From Solirubrobacterales bacterium (GTDB lineage Bacteria; Actinomycetota; Thermoleophilia; Solirubrobacterales; Solirubrobacteraceae): a DNA stretch of 64,000 bases. Position 1 is the stretch's first letter; every line of letters starts with the position of its first letter. Positions 53,257 to 61,687 of this stretch are shown piece by piece. The stretch is from assembly GCA_027449125.1 (NCBI GenBank), contig DAIDME010000089.1, positions 62,001 to 126,000 on the forward strand, in the 5' to 3' direction. The notes beneath the pieces are model-generated. The model did not search any database and had not been told where the DNA came from. It saw nothing but the letters and a program-made list of their open reading frames with translations. Both the position numbers and the translations under genes were made by a program.

Positions 53257-54936
53257 CTAGAACAGCCCGACGGTGCGGCCCTCCTGGTCGATGTCGATGT
53301 TCATCGCCGCCGGCGTCTTGCCCAGGCCCGGCATCTGCACGATGTCTCCGCACAGCGGCACCAGCCAGCCCGCACCCGTGTAGGCACGGATGTCACGGAC
53401 CGGCAGCGTGAAGTTCTCCGGCGCGCCCAGCAGCGTCGGGTCCGCCGACAGCGACAGATGCGTCTTGGCCATGCAGACCGGAAAGTGCGCCAGGCCCTCG
53501 TGCGTGAACTGAGCCAGCTTCGCCTCCGCCTCCGGGTAGAAGTAGACGTCGCGTGCGCCATAGACCTTTGTGGCCACGGCCTCGATCTTGTCCTGGATCG
53601 GCTCGTCGTCCTGGTAGAGGTGGTGGAAGCTGTTGGGCTGCTCACAGGCCTCCACCACCGCGGCAGCCAGGGCGGCCGAGCCTGCGCCACCCTTCATGAA
53701 CCCCTCGTTGACCTCCGCCGCAAAGGCGCCCGCCTCGAGCGCCAGCCGCCTGCAGACCTCCACCTCCTCGTTGGTGTCACCAGGCATGCGGTTGACGGCC
53801 ACCACGGCCGGCACGCCGAAGGTCGTGATCGTGCGCAGGTGGCGGCGGACGTTGGCAAAGCCGGCCTCAATCGCGTGCATCGCCGTCGAGCGGTCAGTGC
53901 GCGGATCGGCCTCCAGCCCGCCGTGGTGCTTGATCGCCCGCACCGTGCTCACCAGCACGGCGGCCGACGGCGTCAGCTTCCCAAAGCGGCAGACGATGTC
54001 AAAGAACTTCTCCATCCCCATGTCGGCGCCGAACCCGGACTCGGTCACGACGTAGTCACCGAGCTTCATGCCGATCAGGTCGGCGACCAGCGAGTTGTTG
54101 CCGTGGGCGATGTTCGCGAACGGGCCGCAGTGCATCAGCACGGGCTGACCCTCGAGGGTCTGCACCAGGTTGGGTTTGAGCGCATCCTTGAGCAGCACCG
54201 CCATCGCGCCCGCCGCGCGCAGATCCTCGGCGGTGATCGGCTTGCCGCCGTCGTAGGAGTAGGCCGCCGTGATCGCTCCCAGCCGGCGGCGCAGATCCGT
54301 GAGCTCACGCGACACAGCCATGATCGCCATCACCTCGGAAGCCGCGGTGATGTCGAAACCGGTCTCACGCGGGTAGCCGTTGGCCCGCCCGCCGAGGCCG
54401 ATCGTGATGTCTCGCAGCGCGCGGTCGTTGATGTCCACCGCCCGCCGCCAACCGACCCGCAGGGCGTCGATCTTGTGCGGGTTGCCGTGCAGGATCGACG
54501 CGTCGATCATCGCCGCCAGCAGGTTGTTGGCGGCGCCGATCGCGTGGATGTCGCCGGTGAAGTGGAGGTTGAGGTCCTCCATCGGCACCACCTGGCTCAA
54601 GCCGCCGCCGGCGGCGCCCCCCTTGATCCCGAACACCGGCCCCAGCGACGCCTCTCGCAGACAGGCGACCGACCGCTTGCCGATCGCGCCGAGACCCTGT
54701 GTCAGGCCCACGAGCGTCGTCGTCTTGCCCTCACCGGCCTTGGTGGGCGTCATGCCGGTGACGCAGATCAGCTTGCCGTCCGGGCGCGAGGCGAGCCGGT
54801 CGAGCACCGAGAGGGAGAGCTTCGCCTTGTAGCGGCCGTACGGCTCGATCTCGTGTGGCTCGAGGCCCGCCGCCTCCCCGATCGCGTCGATCGGCGTGAG
54901 CGTGGCTTCCTGTGCGATCTCAAGGCTGGACTTCAT
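53257..54936 (-). CDS. fhs: Formate-tetrahydrofolate ligase
   Basis: 559 aa, full length. ATP loop TPTKAGEGKTTTLVGLTQGL is at about residue 63, with the start SLEIAQEATLTPIDAIG and the signature PVLMHCGPFANIAHGNNSLVADL. It activates formate to 10-formyl-THF, feeding purine and one-carbon metabolism. The gene is first of fhs-fchA-addB-addA, an unusual mixture with DNA repair. No riboswitch or long leader is evident in the 143 bases upstream. Confidence 0.96.
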   Translation of the reverse strand: MKSSLEIAQEATLTPIDAIGEAAGLEPHEIEPYGRYKAKLSLSVLDRLASRPDGKLICVTGMTPTKAGEGKTTTLVGLTQGLGAIGKRSVACLREASLGPVFGIKGGAAGGGLSQVVPMEDLNLHFTGDIHAIGAANNLLAAMIDASILHGNPHKIDALRVGWRRAVDINDRALRDITIGLGGRANGYPRETGFDITAASEVMAIMAVSRELTDLRRRLGAITAAYSYDGGKPITAEDLRAAGAMAVLLKDALKPNLVQTLEGQPVLMHCGPFANIAHGNNSLVADLIGMKLGDYVVTESGFGADMGMEKFFDIVCRFGKLTPSAAVLVSTVRAIKHHGGLEADPRTDRSTAMHAIEAGFANVRRHLRTITTFGVPAVVAVNRMPGDTNEEVEVCRRLALEAGAFAAEVNEGFMKGGAGSAALAAAVVEACEQPNSFHHLYQDDEPIQDKIEAVATKVYGARDVYFYPEAEAKLAQFTHEGLAHFPVCMAKTHLSLSADPTLLGAPENFTLPVRDIRAYTGAGWLVPLCGDIVQMPGLGKTPAAMNIDIDQEGRTVGLF

Positions 54937-55079
54937 CTCTTACGACCTCTCCGGTAACTCGCTGGCTGGTCTGCGCGCGCCGCGGGCCGCAGCTGGCGCG
55001 AGGCGGCAGAACCTCCAGCAGTTTCACAGATTCCAGCGCACCGCGGAGGTGCACTCGCGCGGCCCGCTGGCCGCGCGAG
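54937..55079. other. fhs upstream region
   Basis: 143 bases between the M20 peptidase stop and the fhs start. The only strong structure is the hairpin immediately after the peptidase stop (see below). GTTACC and GAGAGG just upstream of fhs may give the ribosome site (GGAGAGG about 11 bases before the ATG). Confidence 0.4.
55054..55079 (-). terminator. Hairpin terminator after the M20 gene
   Basis: A perfect 11-bp stem (55054-55064 with 55069-55079) begins at the base next to the M20 stop codon. Its core is GGCCAGCGGGCC on the minus strand, copy 5 of the recurrent hairpin. There is no T-tract. By position it could end M20 transcripts or protect their 3' ends. Confidence 0.55.
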
Positions 55080-56402
55080 CTAGTGAAGCTCGCCCAGAGC
55101 CGTGAACAGAGCCGCCGCGGTATCGGTCGCGAGCGGTATGTAGCGCGCCAGCATGTTCTCGTTGGGCGCGTGGATGTTCGAGTCCGGCAGCGAGAACCCC
55201 GAGATGATCGCCGGGATTCCCCGGTCGGCGAGCGCCGCGACGATCGGCAGCGTGCCGCCCGTGCGGATCAGCGCCGGGCGCACGCCGAGCGCCCGCTCGA
55301 ACGCGTCCTGCCCGAGCCTGATCGCCGGTGCGTCGGGCGCCACGATCCCGGGACGAGCCGAGGACCTGCGAGCGACGGCGAGCTCTGCACCATCCGGGGT
55401 GGCGGCGGCGAGCAACCGCTGGAAGACCTGCGCGATCGTGTCCGGATCCTGCCCCGGAGCCAGGCGCAGCGAGACGTTGGCGCTTGCGTGCACGGGCAGC
55501 ACCGTCTTCTCGAGCTGCGGCGAGCCCGACTCGATGCCGTTGACCTCGAGCGTCGGCTCGGCGAAGGTGCGCAGGTAGAACTCCTCTGTGGCGCGCGAGT
55601 CGGCGGGGCGAGCGCCCTGGTCGGAGAGCTCGGCGGCGCCGCCGGGCAGCGCCGCCCAATCCTCGAGCTCCTGCGGCGTCGGCGGCTCGATGCCCTCGCG
55701 CAGCGGTGCCGCCAAACGCCCATCGGTGGCGATCAAGGCGTCGAGCGTGCGGATCAGGGCGTGCGCGGCGTTGAGCGCGGCGCCACCGTAGGAGCCCGAG
55801 TGCAGGTCCACCCTGCCGGTGCTGCACTCGAGGTGGAAGTAGACGAGGCCGCGCGTGGCGATGCTGAAGGCGGGACGGTCCTCGGAGATCATGCCCGAGT
55901 CGAAGATCACCGCCGCATCGGCGCCGCGCTCGTCGGCCTCCAGGAACTCGACGATCGAGTGCCCGCCGGTCTCCTCCTCGCCGTCGCAGGCGAAGCGCAC
56001 GTTGACGGGCAGCGTCCCGGCGCGCGCGAGCGCGCGCGCGCCGGCCAGAAGCGTGTACAGCTGGCCCTTGTCGTCGGCCACGCCGCGCGCGTAGATCCGC
56101 TCACCTCTGATCTCAGGCTCGAACGGCTCCGACTCCCAGAGCGCCAGCGGGTCGGGTGGCTGCACGTCGAAGTGGCCGTAGCAGAGCACGGTCGGCGCCT
56201 GGTGGTGGTTGGTGCTGGCGGCGATCTCTCCGATCACCAGCGGCTGTCCGTGCCAGTCGACGAGCTCGGCGCTGCCGCCGGCGCCCCGGATGAAGTCACG
56301 CACCCACTCGCCGGCGCGAGTCACGTCCTGTGCGTGCGCGGGGTCGGCGCTCACCGACGGGATCCGCAGCAGCCCGGCGAGCTCTTCAAACCAATCGCTC
56401 AT
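55080..56402 (-). CDS. M20-family metallopeptidase (dipeptidase)
   Basis: 440 aa from ATG at 56402. Zinc ligands and catalytic residues: YGHFDVQPPDP (about residue 78), VADDKGQ (about 110), GEEETGGHS (about 142), FDSGMI and the later LPIVAALADRG with the C-terminal SLPDSNIHAPNENM (ligand His). The lid domain lies in between. Typical of cytosolic dipeptidases such as DapE/ArgE-like or carnosinase-like enzymes. It is monocistronic or ends at the hairpin after its stop. Confidence 0.9.
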   Translation of the reverse strand: MSDWFEELAGLLRIPSVSADPAHAQDVTRAGEWVRDFIRGAGGSAELVDWHGQPLVIGEIAASTNHHQAPTVLCYGHFDVQPPDPLALWESEPFEPEIRGERIYARGVADDKGQLYTLLAGARALARAGTLPVNVRFACDGEEETGGHSIVEFLEADERGADAAVIFDSGMISEDRPAFSIATRGLVYFHLECSTGRVDLHSGSYGGAALNAAHALIRTLDALIATDGRLAAPLREGIEPPTPQELEDWAALPGGAAELSDQGARPADSRATEEFYLRTFAEPTLEVNGIESGSPQLEKTVLPVHASANVSLRLAPGQDPDTIAQVFQRLLAAATPDGAELAVARRSSARPGIVAPDAPAIRLGQDAFERALGVRPALIRTGGTLPIVAALADRGIPAIISGFSLPDSNIHAPNENMLARYIPLATDTAAALFTALGELH

Positions 56403-56453
56403 CCGGGCGAGGATACCCTGCGGCGCGCGCACCCGGGCGCAGCTGCGCCGGCG

Positions 56454-57152
56454 CTAGGGATGGAAGTAGCGGGGGTTGAACAGCCCCGCGGCTGACCAGG
56501 AGTCGATCAGCGGCAGGAAAGCGAGCGCCAACAGCAGCCCGCCCGCCAGCGCCACCAGCACCGCCAGGCCACGTCCCTGCGTGCCCGGCAGCCTGTGCCT
56601 GCGGCGCTCCGCGTGGCTGACGGCCCGCAGCGAGGCCGGGAGTTCCGGCAGGTGCCCGAGCACGTGCAGTCCCACCGCCATGATCCACGCGATGAAGCTC
56701 AGCTTGTGCAGGTCGCGCAGCATCATCGACGCCCCCGGGCCGGCGATCAGCAGCACCAGCCCGGTGAAGAAGACCGCGAGCGTCGAGAGCACGACGAGCG
56801 GCCCGAGCATCCGCATCGCCGGGGGCGGCGGACCCTTTCGCTTGTAAGCCCGGTTGCCGGTGTAGTAACGCGTGAAGCGGTAGCCGGTGCTGCCGAGCTT
56901 GAGCGCCACCGGACCGACGAGCAGCACGCCCAGGAACAGGTGCAGCCACAGCAGCTGGGTGAGCCGGATGATCGTGATGCCCAGGATCGCGAACAGGACC
57001 AGCAGGATCGCGGCGGTCACGGCGGTCAGTTGCTCGTTGCCGGCCGTGCCGCCACCGAACAGGCGCCGGCCGCGCGTGCTGTGCACGATTCGCGCCCGCG
57101 GCGGCGCTTGCGGCTTCGTGGTGGCCATCGGCCGAGTCTCGGAAAGACCCAT
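56454..57152 (-). CDS. Cytochrome b561-like four-helix membrane protein
   Basis: 232 aa (208 downstream of a second possible start at 57128, MATTKPQ). Four hydrophobic helices with His at helix positions: LLWLHLFLGVLLVG, RDLHKLSFIAWIMAVGLHVLGHLPEL, which are the pairs needed for haem b ligation. It lacks enough evidence to name a donor or acceptor. It is divergent from the two-component operon over 85 bases, so it may be a target. Confidence 0.6.
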   Translation of the reverse strand: MGLSETRPMATTKPQAPPRARIVHSTRGRRLFGGGTAGNEQLTAVTAAILLVLFAILGITIIRLTQLLWLHLFLGVLLVGPVALKLGSTGYRFTRYYTGNRAYKRKGPPPPAMRMLGPLVVLSTLAVFFTGLVLLIAGPGASMMLRDLHKLSFIAWIMAVGLHVLGHLPELPASLRAVSHAERRRHRLPGTQGRGLAVLVALAGGLLLALAFLPLIDSWSAAGLFNPRYFHP

Positions 57153-57237
57153 AAAGCCGCCCTGACCGGCCTATGAGAAAAGTCTCTAAAAACACCTGCA
57201 GGATTCCGGTCGGGCGCGCTGTGCCTATGATCCCGCC

Positions 57238-57909
57238 ATGATCCTGGTGGTTGAGGACGAGCCCGGGATCGTCGACTTCGTCGAGCGAGGGCTCCGACGA
57301 CACGGGCTCGACGTGACCTCCGCGGCCGACGGCGAGGCCGGGCTCGCACACGCCCTGGATCCGGCCGTCGAGCTGGTCGTGCTCGACCTCATGCTCCCGA
57401 AGCTGAGCGGATCGGAGGTGCTGAGACGCCTCAGCGCCCAGCGGCCCGAGCTGCCGGTCATCGTGCTGACCGCCCGCGGCGAGGTGGAGGACCGCATCGC
57501 CGGGCTCGACGCCGGCGCCGTGGACTACCTGGTCAAGCCGTTTGCCGTCGCCGAGCTGGCCGCCCGCATCCGGGCACAGCTGCGCACCGCCTCCCGGGGA
57601 GCGCCGACGATCCGCACCGAGAGCCTGCGCATCGATCTGGTCTCACGCCAGGTGCTGGCGGACGGCACCCCGGTGCGGCTCTCAAACACCGAGTTCGAGC
57701 TGCTCGTCTACCTCGCCCAGAACCGCCCGCACGTGCTCTCACGCGAGGAGATCCTGCGCGCGGTCTGGGGCTACACCCACGATCCGGGAACCAACGTCCT
57801 GGAGGTCTACATCGGCTACCTGCGGCGCAAGCTCCGAACCGCTTCCCGGCCGGCCCCGATCACCACCGTGCGCTCGGTCGGCTACCGCTTCGACGAGGAC
57901 GCGGTCTGA
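57238..57909 (+). CDS. OmpR/PhoB-family response regulator
   Basis: 223 aa. Receiver domain residues 1-115: VVEDEP acidic pair, phosphoacceptor Asp in LVVLDLMLPK, Thr in VIVLTARG, Lys in YLVKPF. Winged helix at 125-220: TEFELLVYLAQNRPHVLSREEILRAVWGY and VYIGYLRRKL. Pairs with the downstream sensor kinase, 38 bases on. Confidence 0.95.
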   Translation: MILVVEDEPGIVDFVERGLRRHGLDVTSAADGEAGLAHALDPAVELVVLDLMLPKLSGSEVLRRLSAQRPELPVIVLTARGEVEDRIAGLDAGAVDYLVKPFAVAELAARIRAQLRTASRGAPTIRTESLRIDLVSRQVLADGTPVRLSNTEFELLVYLAQNRPHVLSREEILRAVWGYTHDPGTNVLEVYIGYLRRKLRTASRPAPITTVRSVGYRFDEDAV

Positions 57910-57947
57910 AGCGGCCGGCCCTACCGGGGAGCCTCAGAGCGCGACTG

Positions 57948-59366
57948 ATGCTCGCCGTCGCCGCGGTGGTGGTGATCGTGCTGGCCGCCACCTTCGCCTT
58001 CGTCTACCGCTCGACCGGCGCCCAGCTCCAGGCCCAGATCGACCGCTCGGTGCGCGCCAGCGCGATCCAGATGCGCGACGAGATCTTCGAGCGGGGCGGA
58101 CGCTCGGCGGCCGCGGTGCTGGCCGGCGCGCAGCGCTTCGCCAGCACGCAACCGTACCGCGACTCCGCCGTGCTCCTGTTCGCGCTGATCCCCGGCGTGG
58201 GTGCCGCAAGCAACCACCCTGAGCTGTTCGGCGGCACCGGCGCCGACAGCCACGAGTCCGGCTCGCAGCAGGGCGCGGAGAACGCCCGTGACCGCCACCT
58301 GCTGGCGCCGCACACCGGCTACAGCACGACCTACGGCGCGGACACCGGCGAGCTGAGACTGTTCGAGGTAGCGGTCGAGGTCGACGGGCAGACCGCCTAC
58401 GCGGGCGCCGGTGAGACGTTGGCCGCGGTGTCCCACGCGCAGGAGATCGTGCGGCACTCGTTCGAGCTCGCCGGCCTGGTCGGGGTCGCACTGGCCCTGC
58501 TCGCCGCCTACCTCACGGCCACCCGGGTGACGGCGCCGATCCGCAGCTCAGCGGAGGTCGCGGCGCGGATCGACGCCGGCGAGCTGAGCCCGAGGATCAA
58601 TCTTCCAGCCGGTACCAGCCACGAGCTGGAGCTGCTCGCGGACGCCCTCAACCGCATGCTGGACCGGCTCGCGACAGCCTTCGCCGCGCAGCGCGAGTTC
58701 GTGGCCGACGCCTCCCACGAGCTGCGCACGCCGCTGACCGTGCTGCGCGGCCAGCTGGACGTGCTCTCGGGCGGCGATCAGCAGGATGGCTCGCTGTCAG
58801 CCGCCGAGCTCGAGCGCGTGCGCCACCTGATGGAGGCCGAGACCGCGCGGCTCACGCGCCTCGTGGATGACCTGCTGGTCCTGGCTCAGTCCGATCGCAC
58901 CGACTTCCTGCACCCGACGCAGGTGGCGCTGGACGAACTGGTCACCGAGCTGTGGGACGGCCTCAGCCTGATCGCGGAGCGTAACTTCGAGATCGGCACG
59001 CTCGAGCGGGTGACGATCCGGGCCGACCCCGATCGCCTGGCGCAGGCGCTGCGGAACCTGGCGCGCAACGCGATCACCCACACACAGGCCCCCCGTGGCC
59101 TCGTGCGGGTGGATGTGGCGCGGCGCGGTCCCGGAACCGTACGGATCACCGTCAGCGACGACGGCCCCGGTATCCCCCCGGAGCTGCGCCTGCGGGTCTT
59201 CGAGCGCTTCTTCAGGACTGACAAGGCGCGCTCTCGTGAGGCGGGCGGCGCGGGGCTGGGGCTGGCGATCGTGCAGGCGATCACGGAGGCGCACCACGGC
59301 TCCGTGCGGGTGATCGACTCGGCTTCAGGCGGGGCGACGTTCGCCCTGGATCTGCCTGTCGGCTGA
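57948..59366 (+). CDS. Sensor histidine kinase (HAMP, HisKA, HATPase)
   Basis: 472 aa. TM1 at about 1-20 and TM2 at about 165-185 enclose an extracytoplasmic sensor domain. HAMP follows (TAPIRSSAEVAARIDAGELS), then the H-box ASHELRTPLTVLRG with phosphorylated His, N-box LRNLARNAITHT, G1 SDDGPGIPPE and G2 GGAGLGLAIVQ. The ATG at 57948 is used, although upstream in-frame basic residues (SLRARL) could belong to the protein with a CTG start. Signal unknown. Confidence 0.92.
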   Translation: MLAVAAVVVIVLAATFAFVYRSTGAQLQAQIDRSVRASAIQMRDEIFERGGRSAAAVLAGAQRFASTQPYRDSAVLLFALIPGVGAASNHPELFGGTGADSHESGSQQGAENARDRHLLAPHTGYSTTYGADTGELRLFEVAVEVDGQTAYAGAGETLAAVSHAQEIVRHSFELAGLVGVALALLAAYLTATRVTAPIRSSAEVAARIDAGELSPRINLPAGTSHELELLADALNRMLDRLATAFAAQREFVADASHELRTPLTVLRGQLDVLSGGDQQDGSLSAAELERVRHLMEAETARLTRLVDDLLVLAQSDRTDFLHPTQVALDELVTELWDGLSLIAERNFEIGTLERVTIRADPDRLAQALRNLARNAITHTQAPRGLVRVDVARRGPGTVRITVSDDGPGIPPELRLRVFERFFRTDKARSREAGGAGLGLAIVQAITEAHHGSVRVIDSASGGATFALDLPVG

Positions 59367-59387
59367 GCGGCTGGCCGCGGACGCGGC

Positions 59388-61643
59388 TCAGGCCGCGGCG
59401 GGCTGGGCGCCGGCGAGCTCGGCGGCGGGCTCAGCCGCCGACCCCGGCAACTCTTCTGCCTCCGGCGGCTTGGCGCCCTCACGCGCCCAGGGCTCGTCGA
59501 ATTCCACGCGCCAGCGTCCCTCGTCGGTCTGCATCAGCGCCAGGCGCGAACGGAAGCTCTTGCCGGCACGGCTCTTGAAGCCGGTGACCGGCCGTTCCGT
59601 GCGTCCGGTCCTGATCAGCTCACGGGCGATCTGCGTGGTCAGGTTCTTTCCCGCTTTGGCCTTCCAGATGACGAAGCCGCAGCCCGGGTCCTCGCGCGAC
59701 CAGCAGGAGTAGCCCTTGCGGTTCTCGACTATGTCCTGCCGGCAGACCGGGCAGGGGCCCAGGTTCGCCCGCGGGATGCGGACGTCCTTGAGCGTCTCGT
59801 CGAGCCGCGTGACGGTCTCCTTGGCAAAGCTCGCGATGTCGGCCATGAATGCCGCGCGCGTGTCCTCGCCGGTCTCGATCTTGGCGAGGCGGTGCTCCCA
59901 CTCGCCGGTCAGCGACGGCGAGGTCAGTGCGTGCTCGCCGAGCAGCCGGATCACGTTCATGCCCTTCTCGGTGACCACCAGCGCCCGGCCGTCTCGCTCG
60001 ATGTAGCCGACCTGCAGCAGGCGCTCGATGATCGCGGCGCGCGTGGCCGGGGTGCCGATCCCGGAGTCCTTCATCGCCTCGCGCAGCTCCTCGTCGTCGA
60101 CCAACCGCCCCGCGGTCTCCATCGCGTCGATCAGCGACCCGTCCGAGAAGCGCCTCGGCGGCTTGGTCTCCTTGGCCTGCAGGGCAACCCTGTGAACCTG
60201 CGCCCGCTCGCCCTGGTCGAGCTTCGGCAGCTGCTGGTCTGAGCCCTCGTCGTCGTCCTCGGCACTGGCGGCATCGGCGCTGACACCCTCGCCGTAGACG
60301 CCGCGCCAGCCGGGGACCAGCAGCAACCGCCCGCGTGTGCGGAACACGTGCCGCTCCGCGACGGTGGTCTCCACGCGCGTGTTCTCGAACACCGCCTCGG
60401 GATGGAAGACGGCGAGGAAGCGCCGCACGACGAGGTCGTAGATGCGTCGATCGTCGTCGTCCATCTTCTCGACCGGGTGGCGTTCGGCGAGCGTCGGGAT
60501 GATCGCGTGATGGTCTGTGACCTTCTCGTTGTTGACCACGCGCCCGAGCGGCAACACGTCGAGGCCCGTCACGTAGCGCCCGGCGGCCGCGTACTGCGGC
60601 TGCTCGCCGACCAGCGCCGCGATCGGCTTGATGTCGGGAACCATGTCGCTGGTGATGTAGCGGCTGTTGGTGCGCGGGTAGGTGAGCGCCTTGTGCTCCT
60701 CGTAGAGCCGCTGTGCCGCGGCGAGCGTGCGGCGCGCGTAGAAGCCGTATCGCGACGAGGCGTCGCGTTGCAGCGAGCTCAGGTCGTAGAGCAGGGGCGC
60801 GCGGTCACGGCTCTCACGCTTTTCGACCTTGGTGATCAGCCCGACGGCGCCCTGGCAGGCGGCGACGATCTCCTGCGCCTGGCGCTCCTCGGCGATCCGC
60901 GGGTTGGCGCCGGCGTGGTAGCGCCCGTCGTATGCCCGCCGCGGCTCCGCCGGCAACGCCAGGAAGCGGGCGTCTACGACCCAGTAGGGCTCCGGCCTGA
61001 AGTCGCGGATCTCCTGCTCGCGGCGGGCGAGGATCGCAAGCGTGGGGGTCTGCACGCGACCGAGGCTGACGGCGCCGTCGAAGGAGCTGCGCAGCCTGAT
61101 CGTGGCGGCACGGGTCGCGTTCATGCCGACGATCCAGTCGGCCTCCGAGCGCGAGCGCGCGGCCTGCTCGAGCGTGGCGAGCTCGGCGGCGGGACGCAGC
61201 GACGTGAACGCTTCACGGATCGCGGTGGTGGTCATGGAGTTGAGCCACAGGCGCTGGACGGGGAGCTTGCTGGCGGCCTTCTCGTAGAGGTAGGCGAAGA
61301 TCAGCTCGCCCTCACGGCCGGCGTCGCAGGCGTTGACGACACCGCTGACATCGTCTCGGTCCAGTTCGCGCTTGACGACGCTCATCTGCTTGCGGGAGCG
61401 CTCGTCGCGCACGACCAGCTTGAACTTGCGCGGCACGATCGGCAGGTCCGCCATCCGCCACTTCGCGTACTTGGCGTCGTACTCGTCTGGGTCCGCGAGC
61501 TGGACGAGATGGCCGACCGCCCAGGTGATGATGTGCTCGGGCCCCTCGAGCACGCCCTCGCCCTTGGTGAACGGGCCGGGCAGCACGCGGCTCAAATCTC
61601 GCCCCACCGAGGGCTTCTCTGCGATCACGAGCGTCTTGGCCAT
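59388..61643 (-). CDS. topB: DNA topoisomerase III
   Basis: 751 aa type IA topoisomerase. Toprim start KTLVIAEKPSVGRDLSRVL and DAGREGELIFAYLYEKA, then SLGRVQTPTLAIL and the active-site tyrosine in ALTYPRTNSRYI (about residue 320). C-terminal zinc-like region CPVCRQDIVENRKGYSCW...GCGF and a repeat-like segment. The TopB-type N-terminus distinguishes it from TopA. Ala/Pro-rich tail. No plasmid or mobile partner near, so it is a chromosomal copy. Confidence 0.93.
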   Translation of the reverse strand: MAKTLVIAEKPSVGRDLSRVLPGPFTKGEGVLEGPEHIITWAVGHLVQLADPDEYDAKYAKWRMADLPIVPRKFKLVVRDERSRKQMSVVKRELDRDDVSGVVNACDAGREGELIFAYLYEKAASKLPVQRLWLNSMTTTAIREAFTSLRPAAELATLEQAARSRSEADWIVGMNATRAATIRLRSSFDGAVSLGRVQTPTLAILARREQEIRDFRPEPYWVVDARFLALPAEPRRAYDGRYHAGANPRIAEERQAQEIVAACQGAVGLITKVEKRESRDRAPLLYDLSSLQRDASSRYGFYARRTLAAAQRLYEEHKALTYPRTNSRYITSDMVPDIKPIAALVGEQPQYAAAGRYVTGLDVLPLGRVVNNEKVTDHHAIIPTLAERHPVEKMDDDDRRIYDLVVRRFLAVFHPEAVFENTRVETTVAERHVFRTRGRLLLVPGWRGVYGEGVSADAASAEDDDEGSDQQLPKLDQGERAQVHRVALQAKETKPPRRFSDGSLIDAMETAGRLVDDEELREAMKDSGIGTPATRAAIIERLLQVGYIERDGRALVVTEKGMNVIRLLGEHALTSPSLTGEWEHRLAKIETGEDTRAAFMADIASFAKETVTRLDETLKDVRIPRANLGPCPVCRQDIVENRKGYSCWSREDPGCGFVIWKAKAGKNLTTQIARELIRTGRTERPVTGFKSRAGKSFRSRLALMQTDEGRWRVEFDEPWAREGAKPPEAEELPGSAAEPAAELAGAQPAAA

Positions 61644-61687
61644 GGGGTCAGCAGCGTAGCGATCCGTGCGAAGACACACGCGCGGCC

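Noticed and set aside
53104-54957. 617-aa plus-strand open frame opposite fhs
   Set aside because: Antisense shadow; fhs is unambiguous in the other strand.
59388-61643. Topoisomerase III as sign of a plasmid or integrative element
   Set aside because: Neighbours are core genes and no integrase, relaxase or att repeat is present.
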